Positions 1-5,697 of a DNA stretch of 7,231 bases are shown one piece after another (position 1 is the first letter of the stretch; every line of letters begins with the position of its first letter). The position numbers and the translations under genes are program-made. The notes beneath the pieces were generated by a model. It worked only from the letters and a program-made list of their open reading frames with translations, did not search any database and was not told the origin of the DNA. The DNA is from an uncultured Veillonella sp. (GTDB taxonomy: Bacteria; Bacillota; Negativicutes; Veillonellales; Veillonellaceae), in the NCBI GenBank assembly GCA_915066865.1, contig CAJZEE010000094.1, forward strand, positions 1 through 7,231, in the 5' to 3' direction.

Positions 1-4
1 TAAA

Positions 5-48
5 GACCCTTATAGGGTCAGAGCAAACCACCCGTTCTACGGGTGGTT
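5..48. repeat. Two adjacent hairpins (inverted repeats)
   Basis: Two perfect inverted repeats lie side by side: GACCCT-N3-AGGGTC (5-19) and AACCACCCGT-N3-ACGGGTGGTT (26-48), six bases apart. They sit just past the stop codon of the minus-strand glutaredoxin-like gene, so they could end its transcript. Neither has a clear run of T on the minus-strand side within the window, although the first is followed by TTTA at the window edge and a longer run could continue outside. The GC-rich double-hairpin layout also resembles dispersed REP-like elements or IS200/IS605-type ends. That resemblance is from memory and unverified. Confidence 0.5.
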
Positions 49-69
49 ATGATTTGTAAATATAGCGTT

Positions 70-348
70 TTACGCGAGTGCTTTGTCCAATACAGCTTTG
101 ATTAAAGATTTTGTTTGGTCATAGCTTTCACCAGGTTGCGCCTCGTATTGTTTGTCGAGGTCGAACCACAAGTTTGGATAGTATTCATATGGGTGAGTTT
201 TGAAGAGCTCATGAGCATCTTGATCTTCAACCCAGTTGATGTGAATATCTGCGTATGCAGGATTTTCTGCAACGAGTTCATCGATAGCACGGAATGCATT
301 GGCGCAATAAGGGCAACCGTTTAAATGGAAACCTAAGATTTCTTTCAT
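70..348 (-). CDS. Glutaredoxin/thioredoxin-fold family protein
   Basis: A 92-residue cytoplasmic protein with a CPYC redox motif at residues 12-15, right after the first beta strand, as in glutaredoxins. A YYP segment at 56-58 supplies the likely cis-proline that faces the active site in the thioredoxin fold. Such proteins reduce disulfides or glutathione mixed disulfides; the actual partner cannot be told from sequence. The usual C-terminal GG-D glutathione-binding motif of classical glutaredoxins is not evident, so it may be a variant thiol reductase. I chose the ATG at 348 because GAAAGGA lies 9 bases upstream. A TTG at 366 would add six residues but would place the Shine-Dalgarno sequence inside the gene. 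It is divergent from ilvB, with a palindrome in the shared spacer. Confidence 0.85.
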   Translation of the reverse strand: MKEILGFHLNGCPYCANAFRAIDELVAENPAYADIHINWVEDQDAHELFKTHPYEYYPNLWFDLDKQYEAQPGESYDQTKSLIKAVLDKALA

Positions 349-414
349 GATAGTCAGTCCTTTCAAAATAGAATCTACATATATTTCTATAATTTGAGAT
401 TTTATACATATTCA

Positions 415-435
415 TGTACCACAACATATGGTACA
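415..435. promoter_or_regulatory. Palindromic operator candidate in the divergent spacer
   Basis: A perfect inverted repeat, TGTACCA-N7-TGGTACA, lies between the glutaredoxin-like gene and ilvB. A TATAAC box at 444-449 just downstream could be the ilvB -10 element. Its -35 region would then fall inside the palindrome and match consensus poorly (ACAACA), an arrangement compatible with regulator control. A TATAAA at 401-406 on the minus strand is a possible -10 for the divergent gene, without a good -35. The symmetry is seen directly; the regulatory role is inferred. Confidence 0.45.
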
Positions 436-540
436 CTACTGAGTATAACATATCTATATAAGATATTCAATTTTTTAGATATATCTGATGTGAATATTGA
501 GAATTCGATATGCATGCATTATATAAATAAGGAGATACCT

Positions 541-2268
541 ATGATTTCAGGCGCACAGTATTTGGTAAAAGCCCTTCAAGAGGAGCAGGTAGAGTTTTTA
601 TTTAACTATCCTGGGGCGGCTACTATTGATATCATGGATGAATTATATAAGCAAGATAAGGTAAAGGTTATCTTGCCACGTCATGAGCAAGCATTGGCCC
701 ATGCTGCAGATGGCTATGCTCGTAGTACTGGTAAAGTAGGGGTGTGTATGGTAACCTCTGGTCCTGGTGCTACAAATCTTGTGACTGGTATTGCCACAGC
801 GTATGCAGATAGTGTGCCCCTCGTTTGTATTACTGGACAAGTTGATTTAGGCCTCATGGGCAATGATGCTTTTCAAGAGGTAGATACTGTTGGCATCGTC
901 CGCAATATTTGTAAATATGCCGTTACTGTTCGTGACCGTAAAGATTTAGGTCGTATTTTGAAAGAGGCCTTTTACATTGCTCGCACAGGTCGTCCAGGCC
1001 CTGTTGTAGTAGATATTCCTAAGAATATTCAGAAGGCTATGGGGTCAGATGAATATCCAACAGAGATTAATATTCGCGGTTACAAACCAAATACCACTGT
1101 TCACGTAGGTCAAGTTAAAAAGGCCTGTTCTATTATTAGTAAAGCTAAAAGGCCTCTATTCCTATTAGGCGGTGGGGTAAGTATTAGTGGGGCCAATGAC
1201 CTTATGATGGAGTTGGTTGAAAAAACAGGGATTCCTGTTGTAACAACCTTGATGGGAAAAGGTGCTATTGATAGCCGTCATCCATTGTATCTTGGTAATG
1301 TAGGGATTCACGGTGGCTATGCCCCTAATGTGGCTATAACTGACTGTGACGTGATGATTTCTATTGGTACGCGCTTTAATGATCGTATTACCGGTAAACT
1401 AAGTACCTTTGCACAAAATTGTAAGATTATCCATATTGATGTAGATGCGGCATCTATTTCTAAAAATATTAAGGTTGATATTCCAATCGTAGCAGATGCT
1501 AAATTGGCTATCGAAAAAATCTTAGAATATATTGAACCTCACGACCTTGGCGAATGGCCAAAACAATTACAGCAACTTAAGGCAGAGCGTCCTGTCACTC
1601 AAGCTGACGAAGAGGGGTTAACACCTCAAACTGTTATCGAGTACATCAATCATCACTATGAACATCCTATTGTTACAACCGATGTGGGTCAAAATCAATT
1701 GTGGACTACCCAGTTCCTTGATGTGAAAGGTCAATATCAAATGTTGACGTCTGGTGGCTTAGGGACTATGGGCTATGGTTTTCCTGCTGCATTAGGTGCG
1801 CAAATGGGAAATCCAGATAAGCGTGTTTTTGCCATCTGTGGTGATGGTGGCGTGCAAATGAATATCCAAGAGTTTGCCACTGCTATGCACTACCGTTTGC
1901 CTGTGACGTTAATTATTTTAAATAATGGCTTCCTCGGAAATGTACGCCAATGGCAGCAATTATTTTACGATAAACGTTACGCTTGTACGAACTTGATGAT
2001 GGATGAAAGTGCCATTGTTACGCGAGACATAATCGACAATGATGAGTTTGAGTATGTACCGGATTTTGTGAAATTGGCGGAAGCTTATGGCGCAAAGGCA
2101 ATGCGTATTACTAAGGTAGAGGACATCGAAAAAGGGTTCCAATTGGCAGATACTTTCAAAAATGGTCCAACCCTACTCGAGTTCATCATTCCAACGGAGC
2201 TCAATGTGTTGCCAATGGTACCAGCAGGTAAGTCTTTAAGTGATATGTTGTTGAAGGATAAAAAATAG
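541..2268 (+). CDS. ilvB: Acetolactate synthase, catalytic (large) subunit
   Basis: A 575-residue thiamine diphosphate enzyme that condenses two pyruvates to acetolactate, or pyruvate with 2-oxobutyrate, in isoleucine, valine and leucine synthesis. Domain order is standard: PYR domain (about 1-165) with the YPGAA segment and catalytic Glu49 in RHEQ; central FAD-binding-type domain (about 190-325); PP domain (about 385-530) with the GDGG motif at 434-437 and NN at 461-462, the expected spacing for Mg/ThDP binding. The active-site loop reads FLGNVRQWQ, with Trp471 conserved and Asn467 where many family members have Met. The ATG at 541 has AAGGAGA five bases upstream and begins the family-typical MISGAQYLVKAL. 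The frame is open 49 codons further upstream, but that stretch is AT-rich and unlike the family. The next gene is ilvN, 8 bases downstream. No T-box or obvious leader-peptide attenuator was seen in the leader, only small AT-rich hairpins and an ATGCATGCAT palindrome (510-519). Confidence 0.97.
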   Translation: MISGAQYLVKALQEEQVEFLFNYPGAATIDIMDELYKQDKVKVILPRHEQALAHAADGYARSTGKVGVCMVTSGPGATNLVTGIATAYADSVPLVCITGQVDLGLMGNDAFQEVDTVGIVRNICKYAVTVRDRKDLGRILKEAFYIARTGRPGPVVVDIPKNIQKAMGSDEYPTEINIRGYKPNTTVHVGQVKKACSIISKAKRPLFLLGGGVSISGANDLMMELVEKTGIPVVTTLMGKGAIDSRHPLYLGNVGIHGGYAPNVAITDCDVMISIGTRFNDRITGKLSTFAQNCKIIHIDVDAASISKNIKVDIPIVADAKLAIEKILEYIEPHDLGEWPKQLQQLKAERPVTQADEEGLTPQTVIEYINHHYEHPIVTTDVGQNQLWTTQFLDVKGQYQMLTSGGLGTMGYGFPAALGAQMGNPDKRVFAICGDGGVQMNIQEFATAMHYRLPVTLIILNNGFLGNVRQWQQLFYDKRYACTNLMMDESAIVTRDIIDNDEFEYVPDFVKLAEAYGAKAMRITKVEDIEKGFQLADTFKNGPTLLEFIIPTELNVLPMVPAGKSLSDMLLKDKK

Positions 2269-2276
2269 GAGGGGCT

Positions 2277-2789
2277 ATGGAAGTACAAATGAAAAAACGC
2301 TGTATTTCAGCGTATGTAGAAAACCAAATCGGTGTACTAGCTAAGATTTCAGGCCTCTTTGCAGGCAAAAATTATAATCTTGATACATTGACGGTAGGGG
2401 AAACTGAAGACCCTACCATGTCTCGCATGACTATTGATCTTACTTGTGATGATTTGACGTACGAACAAATTATTAAGCAACTAAATCGCAGTGTGGAGAT
2501 TATTAAAGTTATCGACTTTACTGACATGCGAATTACGAAAAAAGAATTACTATTTATCAAGGTCAATAGCTGTAAAGAAGCGGACAAACAAGAAATTTTC
2601 CGCATTGCCCAAACCTTTGATTTGTTAGTTGTGGATTATAATCGTAAATCTGTACTTGTTCAATGTGTAAAAACTGTATCTAAAAATAATGATATGATTG
2701 CCTTATTTAAAGATATGTTCGTGAACCGTATTGAAGTCGTGCGCGGTGGTAGCGTTGCCATTGAAGCCTTATCCACACCTGATAGATAA
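2277..2789 (+). CDS. ilvN: Acetolactate synthase, regulatory (small) subunit
   Basis: A 170-residue regulatory subunit that activates IlvB and usually confers feedback inhibition by valine. An N-terminal ACT domain (about 8-80) holds the family signature from VENQIGVLAKISGLF to LTVGETEDPTMSRMTI. The C-terminal domain (about 88-164) ends in VVRGGSVAI, matching the usual VVRTG-type end. Length is normal for the family. It is translationally close to ilvB: AGGAGG (2267-2272) overlaps the ilvB stop codon and lies only four bases before the ATG. A second in-frame ATG at 2289, before KKRC, is the alternative start, but its spacing from AGGAGG is 16 bases, so 2277 is preferred. The name ilvH would be equally usual. 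Confidence 0.96.
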   Translation: MEVQMKKRCISAYVENQIGVLAKISGLFAGKNYNLDTLTVGETEDPTMSRMTIDLTCDDLTYEQIIKQLNRSVEIIKVIDFTDMRITKKELLFIKVNSCKEADKQEIFRIAQTFDLLVVDYNRKSVLVQCVKTVSKNNDMIALFKDMFVNRIEVVRGGSVAIEALSTPDR

Positions 2790-2795
2790 GGTGTG
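2774..2795 (+). other. Hairpin spanning the ilvN stop codon
   Basis: CACACCT (2774-2780) and AGGTGTG (2789-2795) form a perfect 7-bp stem with an 8-base loop. The right arm begins at the last base of the TAA stop. Only TATTTTAA follows, so it is a poor terminator alone. It may protect the transcript end ahead of the stronger terminator downstream. The role is inferred. Confidence 0.3.
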
Positions 2796-2822
2796 TATTT
2801 TAAGTGTACTTTAAAAGTGTTT

Positions 2823-2871
2823 TAGGTCTATTCAAATATATAATATATGTATTTGAATAGGCCTATTTTTT
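2823..2871 (+). terminator. Intrinsic terminator of ilvBN
   Basis: Arms at 2823-2838 and 2850-2865 give a 16-bp stem with one G-U pair (T2827 with G2861). The loop is 11 bases, and six Ts (2866-2871) follow at once. It lies 34 bases past ilvN and separates the ilv operon from the carbonic anhydrase promoter. Confidence 0.85.
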
Positions 2872-2898
2872 GTGGCTTAAAGCGTGTACAACTTAATA

Positions 2899-2907
2899 TG
2901 ATATAAT
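2899..2907 (+). promoter_or_regulatory. Extended -10 promoter for the carbonic anhydrase gene
   Basis: TGATATAAT is a perfect extended -10 element (TGN-TATAAT). No good -35 exists at 17 bases; TTAAAG at 19 bases is weak, as is tolerated with extended -10 promoters. Transcription would start near 2914, giving a leader of about 63 bases. An inverted repeat TATATC-N10-GATATA (2911-2932) overlaps the predicted start. Confidence 0.6.
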
Positions 2908-2976
2908 ATGTATATCGACCATTATTGATATAGAGAGCTTGGTTGTATGCCGAGACCTTTAACTATAGGAGGTATC

Positions 2977-3564
2977 ATGAGTTTATTAGATGATATTTTA
3001 GCCCACAATAGAGAATATGTAGAAGATCAAAATACAGGTTATGTAGATACAGATACAAAGTGTAGTAAAATGCCAAGTCGCGAGATGGCCATTGTTACAT
3101 GTATGGATACACGTCTTGTTAACTTCTTAGAAGATTCCATGGATATTGGGCGCGGTGAAGCGAAAATCGTAAAGACTGCAGGTAACTGTATTACAGGTCC
3201 CTTTGATGGCGTTGTACGTAGTTTACTTGTTTGTATTTATGAGCTAGGCGTTAACGAAATCTTTATCATTGGTCATCACGAATGTGGTATGGCAAAAACT
3301 ACAGCAAAAGATCTAACAGAAAAAATGTTGGCTCGTGGTATTGCACCAGAAGCGATTCATATGGTCCGTAAAGAAATGGAACGCTGGGCTGATGGCTTTA
3401 CACATCCTGCAGAGAATGTGGAAGAAACAGTGGACGAATTGCGTATGAACCCTTTAATTCCTAAAGACGTGCCAATTCATGGTCTTATCTTTCATCCTAG
3501 AACGGGTGAAATCGAAGTCATTGTTAATGGCTATACACAAATGAAACAATATTACGAAAAATAA
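2977..3564 (+). CDS. Beta-class carbonic anhydrase
   Basis: A 195-residue cytoplasmic zinc enzyme that interconverts CO2 and bicarbonate. The zinc ligands of the beta class are visible: Cys42 in CMDTR (with Asp44 and Arg46 as the conserved dyad), and His100 and Cys103 in HHECG. Its size matches the short bacterial and archaeal branch of the family. The ATG at 2977 has a full AGGAGG four bases upstream. An in-frame ATG at 2947 would add ten residues but lacks a comparable site and would swallow this one. A 31-base gap without a terminator separates it from the next gene, so the two are probably co-transcribed. Bicarbonate supply to carboxylases or carbamoyl phosphate synthesis is the likely benefit, though the sequence does not say which. 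Confidence 0.93.
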   Translation: MSLLDDILAHNREYVEDQNTGYVDTDTKCSKMPSREMAIVTCMDTRLVNFLEDSMDIGRGEAKIVKTAGNCITGPFDGVVRSLLVCIYELGVNEIFIIGHHECGMAKTTAKDLTEKMLARGIAPEAIHMVRKEMERWADGFTHPAENVEETVDELRMNPLIPKDVPIHGLIFHPRTGEIEVIVNGYTQMKQYYEK

Positions 3565-3595
3565 TAGGTAAATTCTTTAATAGAGGTATTGTGAA

Positions 3596-4054
3596 TTGAG
3601 CAATATAGATAGATTAGATACATTTGAGGTAGCATGTAAACATTTTCTTACGGATCTTTCAAATTTTAAAAATCTCATTTCCACTCAAGTTCAATCATTA
3701 GATAGTCTAGAATGGGCTTTTGATAAAGGTTCCACTAAGGTTTGTAGTGCTGACGAAACGGGCTTAAAAAAACGCTGTAAGGTTGGCGTAAAATATAGAT
3801 TACAGGTTGAGTTATCTCAAGTTGATGCGGAAACTATATGGGAGGAATTTAGTCGGTTTTGGGGTGACACTACTTTAAATCAAATTGAAAGAGTAGGTAG
3901 CAATGAGGAACTAGGTCGCTATCAATTTATAGCCAATAACTCTTTAGGGGATGAGCTTACCTGTGATATCTATTTACCTAATGAATGGAATATACCGCAA
4001 TTAAATATGTTGGGATTTATTTCTGCTAGATATAGAAACGTAGATGTTGAATAA
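3596..4054 (+). CDS. Hypothetical protein, TTG start
   Basis: A 152-residue protein that I do not recognise. It has no signal peptide or membrane segment, so it is probably cytoplasmic. It has four cysteines (14, 50, 61, 123), a helical, polar N-terminal half (1-40), and a second half rich in alternating hydrophobic residues that looks like beta strands (65-73, 108-112, 121-127, 139-146). The start must be TTG at 3596: an in-frame stop sits at 3581-3583, AGAGGT (3582-3587) lies eight bases before the TTG, and there is no internal Met until residue 138. A GTG at 3591 is out of frame and hits a stop after one further codon. It follows the carbonic anhydrase gene by 31 bases and precedes a separate promoter, so it is likely the second gene of a two-gene unit. 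Confidence 0.72.
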   Translation: MSNIDRLDTFEVACKHFLTDLSNFKNLISTQVQSLDSLEWAFDKGSTKVCSADETGLKKRCKVGVKYRLQVELSQVDAETIWEEFSRFWGDTTLNQIERVGSNEELGRYQFIANNSLGDELTCDIYLPNEWNIPQLNMLGFISARYRNVDVE

Positions 4055-4071
4055 GTATAGAAAAATCTTAT

Positions 4072-4102
4072 TTGACTTAAAGTTAAGTTTAAGTTTTATA
4101 AT
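4072..4102 (+). promoter_or_regulatory. Promoter with internal palindrome, metallophosphoesterase gene
   Basis: TTGACT (4072-4077) and TATAAT (4097-4102) form a strong -35/-10 pair, though the spacer is long at 19 bases. Between them lies an inverted repeat ACTTAAA-N6-TTTAAGT (4075-4094). The inner TTAA extends the symmetry, leaving a single mismatched pair over 20 bases. A protein bound there would block or reshape the promoter. The regulator is unknown. Confidence 0.6.
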
Positions 4103-4146
4103 GTGTTCATATTAGTACTTAATAGATATTTACATAAAGGAACTAT

Positions 4147-5469
4147 ATGAATAAAAGTAAACTGTTAAAAACAATTATAGCCATTTTTGTTTTGGCTGTA
4201 TTAATTATAGGTGGATATGTCCATAAGGATGCCATACAGAGTCGCATAGCTAGAACTGCCGCCGTTGTAAGTGGACAAGAAATTAAGCCACTCCTCGATT
4301 CCGAAAGTCGTTATATTCGGCAAATTGTAGCTCAAGATAATAGCATGAGTCGTACTATTATGTGGCAATCAGATAGCAGCGAAGCTGATGCGGTAATAGA
4401 GTATCGTCTTGTTGGATCCGATACGACTCAAACGATAAGAGCTACAGACAAAGCTTTTACCGATGATGGCAGTACCACCTATATCCATGAGGGTACAGTA
4501 ACTGGTTTGACGCCTAATACTAAATACGAATATCGCGTTGGTTATGGCAATGATCGTCGCAGTGATTGGTATTCGTTGGAAACTGCTGGCTCCAGTGTGT
4601 ATGATGTTCTTATCTATCCAGATTCTCAATCTGGTGATTATTCTGCGTGGGAGCAGATTGTTAAGGATTCCGCACATCGCAATCCAAGGACAGCCCTGTA
4701 TATTAGCATGGGGGACCTTGTAGATAATGGGGAACAAGACTATCAATGGCGCACTTGGTTGAATTCCATCAGACCATTGAGTGCTAATGTGCCGTTAGCA
4801 ACGACCTTAGGCAATCATGAGATGTATACATTAGATTGGAAAATGCGCGAGCCTTATGCATATTTGAATTACTTCGCAGTACCGCCTAATGGGAATGAAA
4901 TATTTAATCGCCGTTATTATTCCTATGATTTTGGCGATGTGCATTACGTTGTATTAGATACGATGTTGTATGAAAGTAATCATGAGGATAATCATGATAC
5001 TCATCATCCTGATTTGTACGATGTAGAGGTTCAGTGGCTACGTCAAGATTTAGCAGCTAATACTAAAAAGTGGACTGTAGTCCTCATGCATCGTGATCCA
5101 TTCCGATATGCCTTTGACCGACCAGGTGCAAGTCGCGATGTAGGTTTCGATGATGAGGGCGTATTATTTATGCCTATCTTCGATGAGTTTAATGTAGACT
5201 TAGTTTTATCTGCTCATTTACATACATACCGCAACCGTGGCCATGTACGAAACTTTGATCGAGACCCATCTGGTCCACTATATATCCTTACAGGGATAGC
5301 TGGTGATGCACGACGTCCTAAGTGGAAGCAACATCCTCTAGATGTATATGTAGCACCTCAGCCTGAAACAAATAATTATATGTCTATGACAGTGACACCG
5401 AATAAGCTGATTGTAAAATCATTTTTACCTGATGGTACTCAGCTTGACGAATCAGTCATTGAAAAATAA
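4147..5469 (+). CDS. Membrane-anchored purple-acid-phosphatase-like metallophosphoesterase
   Basis: A 440-residue protein with a basic N-terminus and one hydrophobic segment (about 7-25) lacking a clear cleavage site or lipobox, so it is probably an anchored exported enzyme. Residues about 54-147 form a fibronectin-III-like domain (ending LTPNTKYEYRVG), as in purple acid phosphatases. The catalytic metallophosphatase domain follows with metal-binding motifs in order: Asp159 (PDSQ), GD at 189-190 with Asn194, GNHE at 222-225, His315 (MHRD), and AHLHTY at 356-361. The last is normally GHxHxY, so the first Gly is Ala here. A histidine-rich patch (278-287) is notable. It likely hydrolyses phosphate esters outside the cytoplasm; the substrate is unknown. 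AAAGGA lies five bases before the ATG. It has its own promoter and terminator, so it is monocistronic. Confidence 0.9.
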   Translation: MNKSKLLKTIIAIFVLAVLIIGGYVHKDAIQSRIARTAAVVSGQEIKPLLDSESRYIRQIVAQDNSMSRTIMWQSDSSEADAVIEYRLVGSDTTQTIRATDKAFTDDGSTTYIHEGTVTGLTPNTKYEYRVGYGNDRRSDWYSLETAGSSVYDVLIYPDSQSGDYSAWEQIVKDSAHRNPRTALYISMGDLVDNGEQDYQWRTWLNSIRPLSANVPLATTLGNHEMYTLDWKMREPYAYLNYFAVPPNGNEIFNRRYYSYDFGDVHYVVLDTMLYESNHEDNHDTHHPDLYDVEVQWLRQDLAANTKKWTVVLMHRDPFRYAFDRPGASRDVGFDDEGVLFMPIFDEFNVDLVLSAHLHTYRNRGHVRNFDRDPSGPLYILTGIAGDARRPKWKQHPLDVYVAPQPETNNYMSMTVTPNKLIVKSFLPDGTQLDESVIEK

Positions 5470-5470
5470 G

Positions 5471-5504
5471 AAAAAGACGCCTTTTTTGGAAGGTGTCTTT
5501 TTTT
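5471..5504 (+). terminator. Intrinsic terminator after the metallophosphoesterase gene
   Basis: Thirteen-base arms, 5471-5483 and 5490-5502, contain the GC-rich core GACGCC/GGTGTC with one G-U pair and a six-base loop. The right arm merges into seven Ts (5498-5504). It begins two bases after the stop codon. The A-run on the left lets it act on the minus strand too, although no minus-strand gene needs it here. Confidence 0.88.
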
Positions 5505-5597
5505 GTCTATTTTTCTCTAATCAAAGGTTGCAAGAATCTATGAGTAAAATTGATTTACAATACAACAAATAAAAATACAATGGATTTGTATAAATAC

Positions 5598-5626
5598 TTG
5601 CTAATTGTGGTGTGTAGTATTATAAT
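5598..5626 (+). promoter_or_regulatory. Sigma-70-type promoter of the amidohydrolase-argF unit
   Basis: TTGCTA (5598-5603) and a perfect TATAAT (5621-5626) are separated by exactly 17 bases. The -10 box lies inside a perfect 12-base palindrome, GTATTATAATAC (5617-5628). Transcription would start near 5633, giving a leader of about 65 bases that contains further palindromes. Confidence 0.75.
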
Positions 5627-5628
5627 AC

Positions 5629-5675
5629 GTGTATAGATTATAAAAATACACAAAATATGTATAAAATATACATAT
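5629..5675. promoter_or_regulatory. Operator candidates, possibly ArgR-like
   Basis: Two inverted repeats lie over and after the predicted transcription start: GTGTAT-N11-ATACAC (5629-5651) and a perfect ATATGTATA-N3-TATACATAT (5655-5675). TGTATA occurs four times from 5587 to 5683. The core TGTAT-N5-ATACA resembles the arginine repressor box TGNAT-N4-ATNCA but has one extra central base. Because the downstream unit contains argF, control by an ArgR/AhrC-type repressor is a reasonable inference, not shown. Confidence 0.45.
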
Positions 5676-5697
5676 AGTGTATAAAGGAGATAGAGTA

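Noticed and set aside
115..324. Plus-strand open frame opposite the glutaredoxin-like gene
   Set aside because: It is antisense to a gene with a clear CPYC motif and proper start, and its translation has no domain-like features.
394..540. A 49-codon in-frame extension of ilvB from a TTG at 394
   Set aside because: The stretch is AT-rich spacer unlike any acetolactate synthase N-terminus, and it contains the operator-like palindrome and likely promoter. AAGGAGA sits five bases before the ATG at 541, which matches the family start.
451..540. T-box riboswitch or leader-peptide attenuator before ilvB
   Set aside because: No T-box sequence, no terminator/antiterminator pair and no run of Leu/Val/Ile codons after a credible start was found; only short AT-rich inverted repeats occur.
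2947..2976. Earlier ATG for carbonic anhydrase at 2947
   Set aside because: It has no good ribosome binding site, and the perfect AGGAGG lies directly before the ATG at 2977, inside this extension.
4369..4746. Minus-strand 125-codon open frame within the metallophosphoesterase gene
   Set aside because: It is a shadow of a well-supported gene, with no recognisable domain or ribosome binding site.
5540..5572. Ten-residue mini-ORF (MSKIDLQYNK) in the spacer before the amidohydrolase gene
   Set aside because: It lies upstream of the best promoter, its weak AAAGG is about 12 bases from the ATG, and the codons show no attenuator-like bias toward one amino acid.
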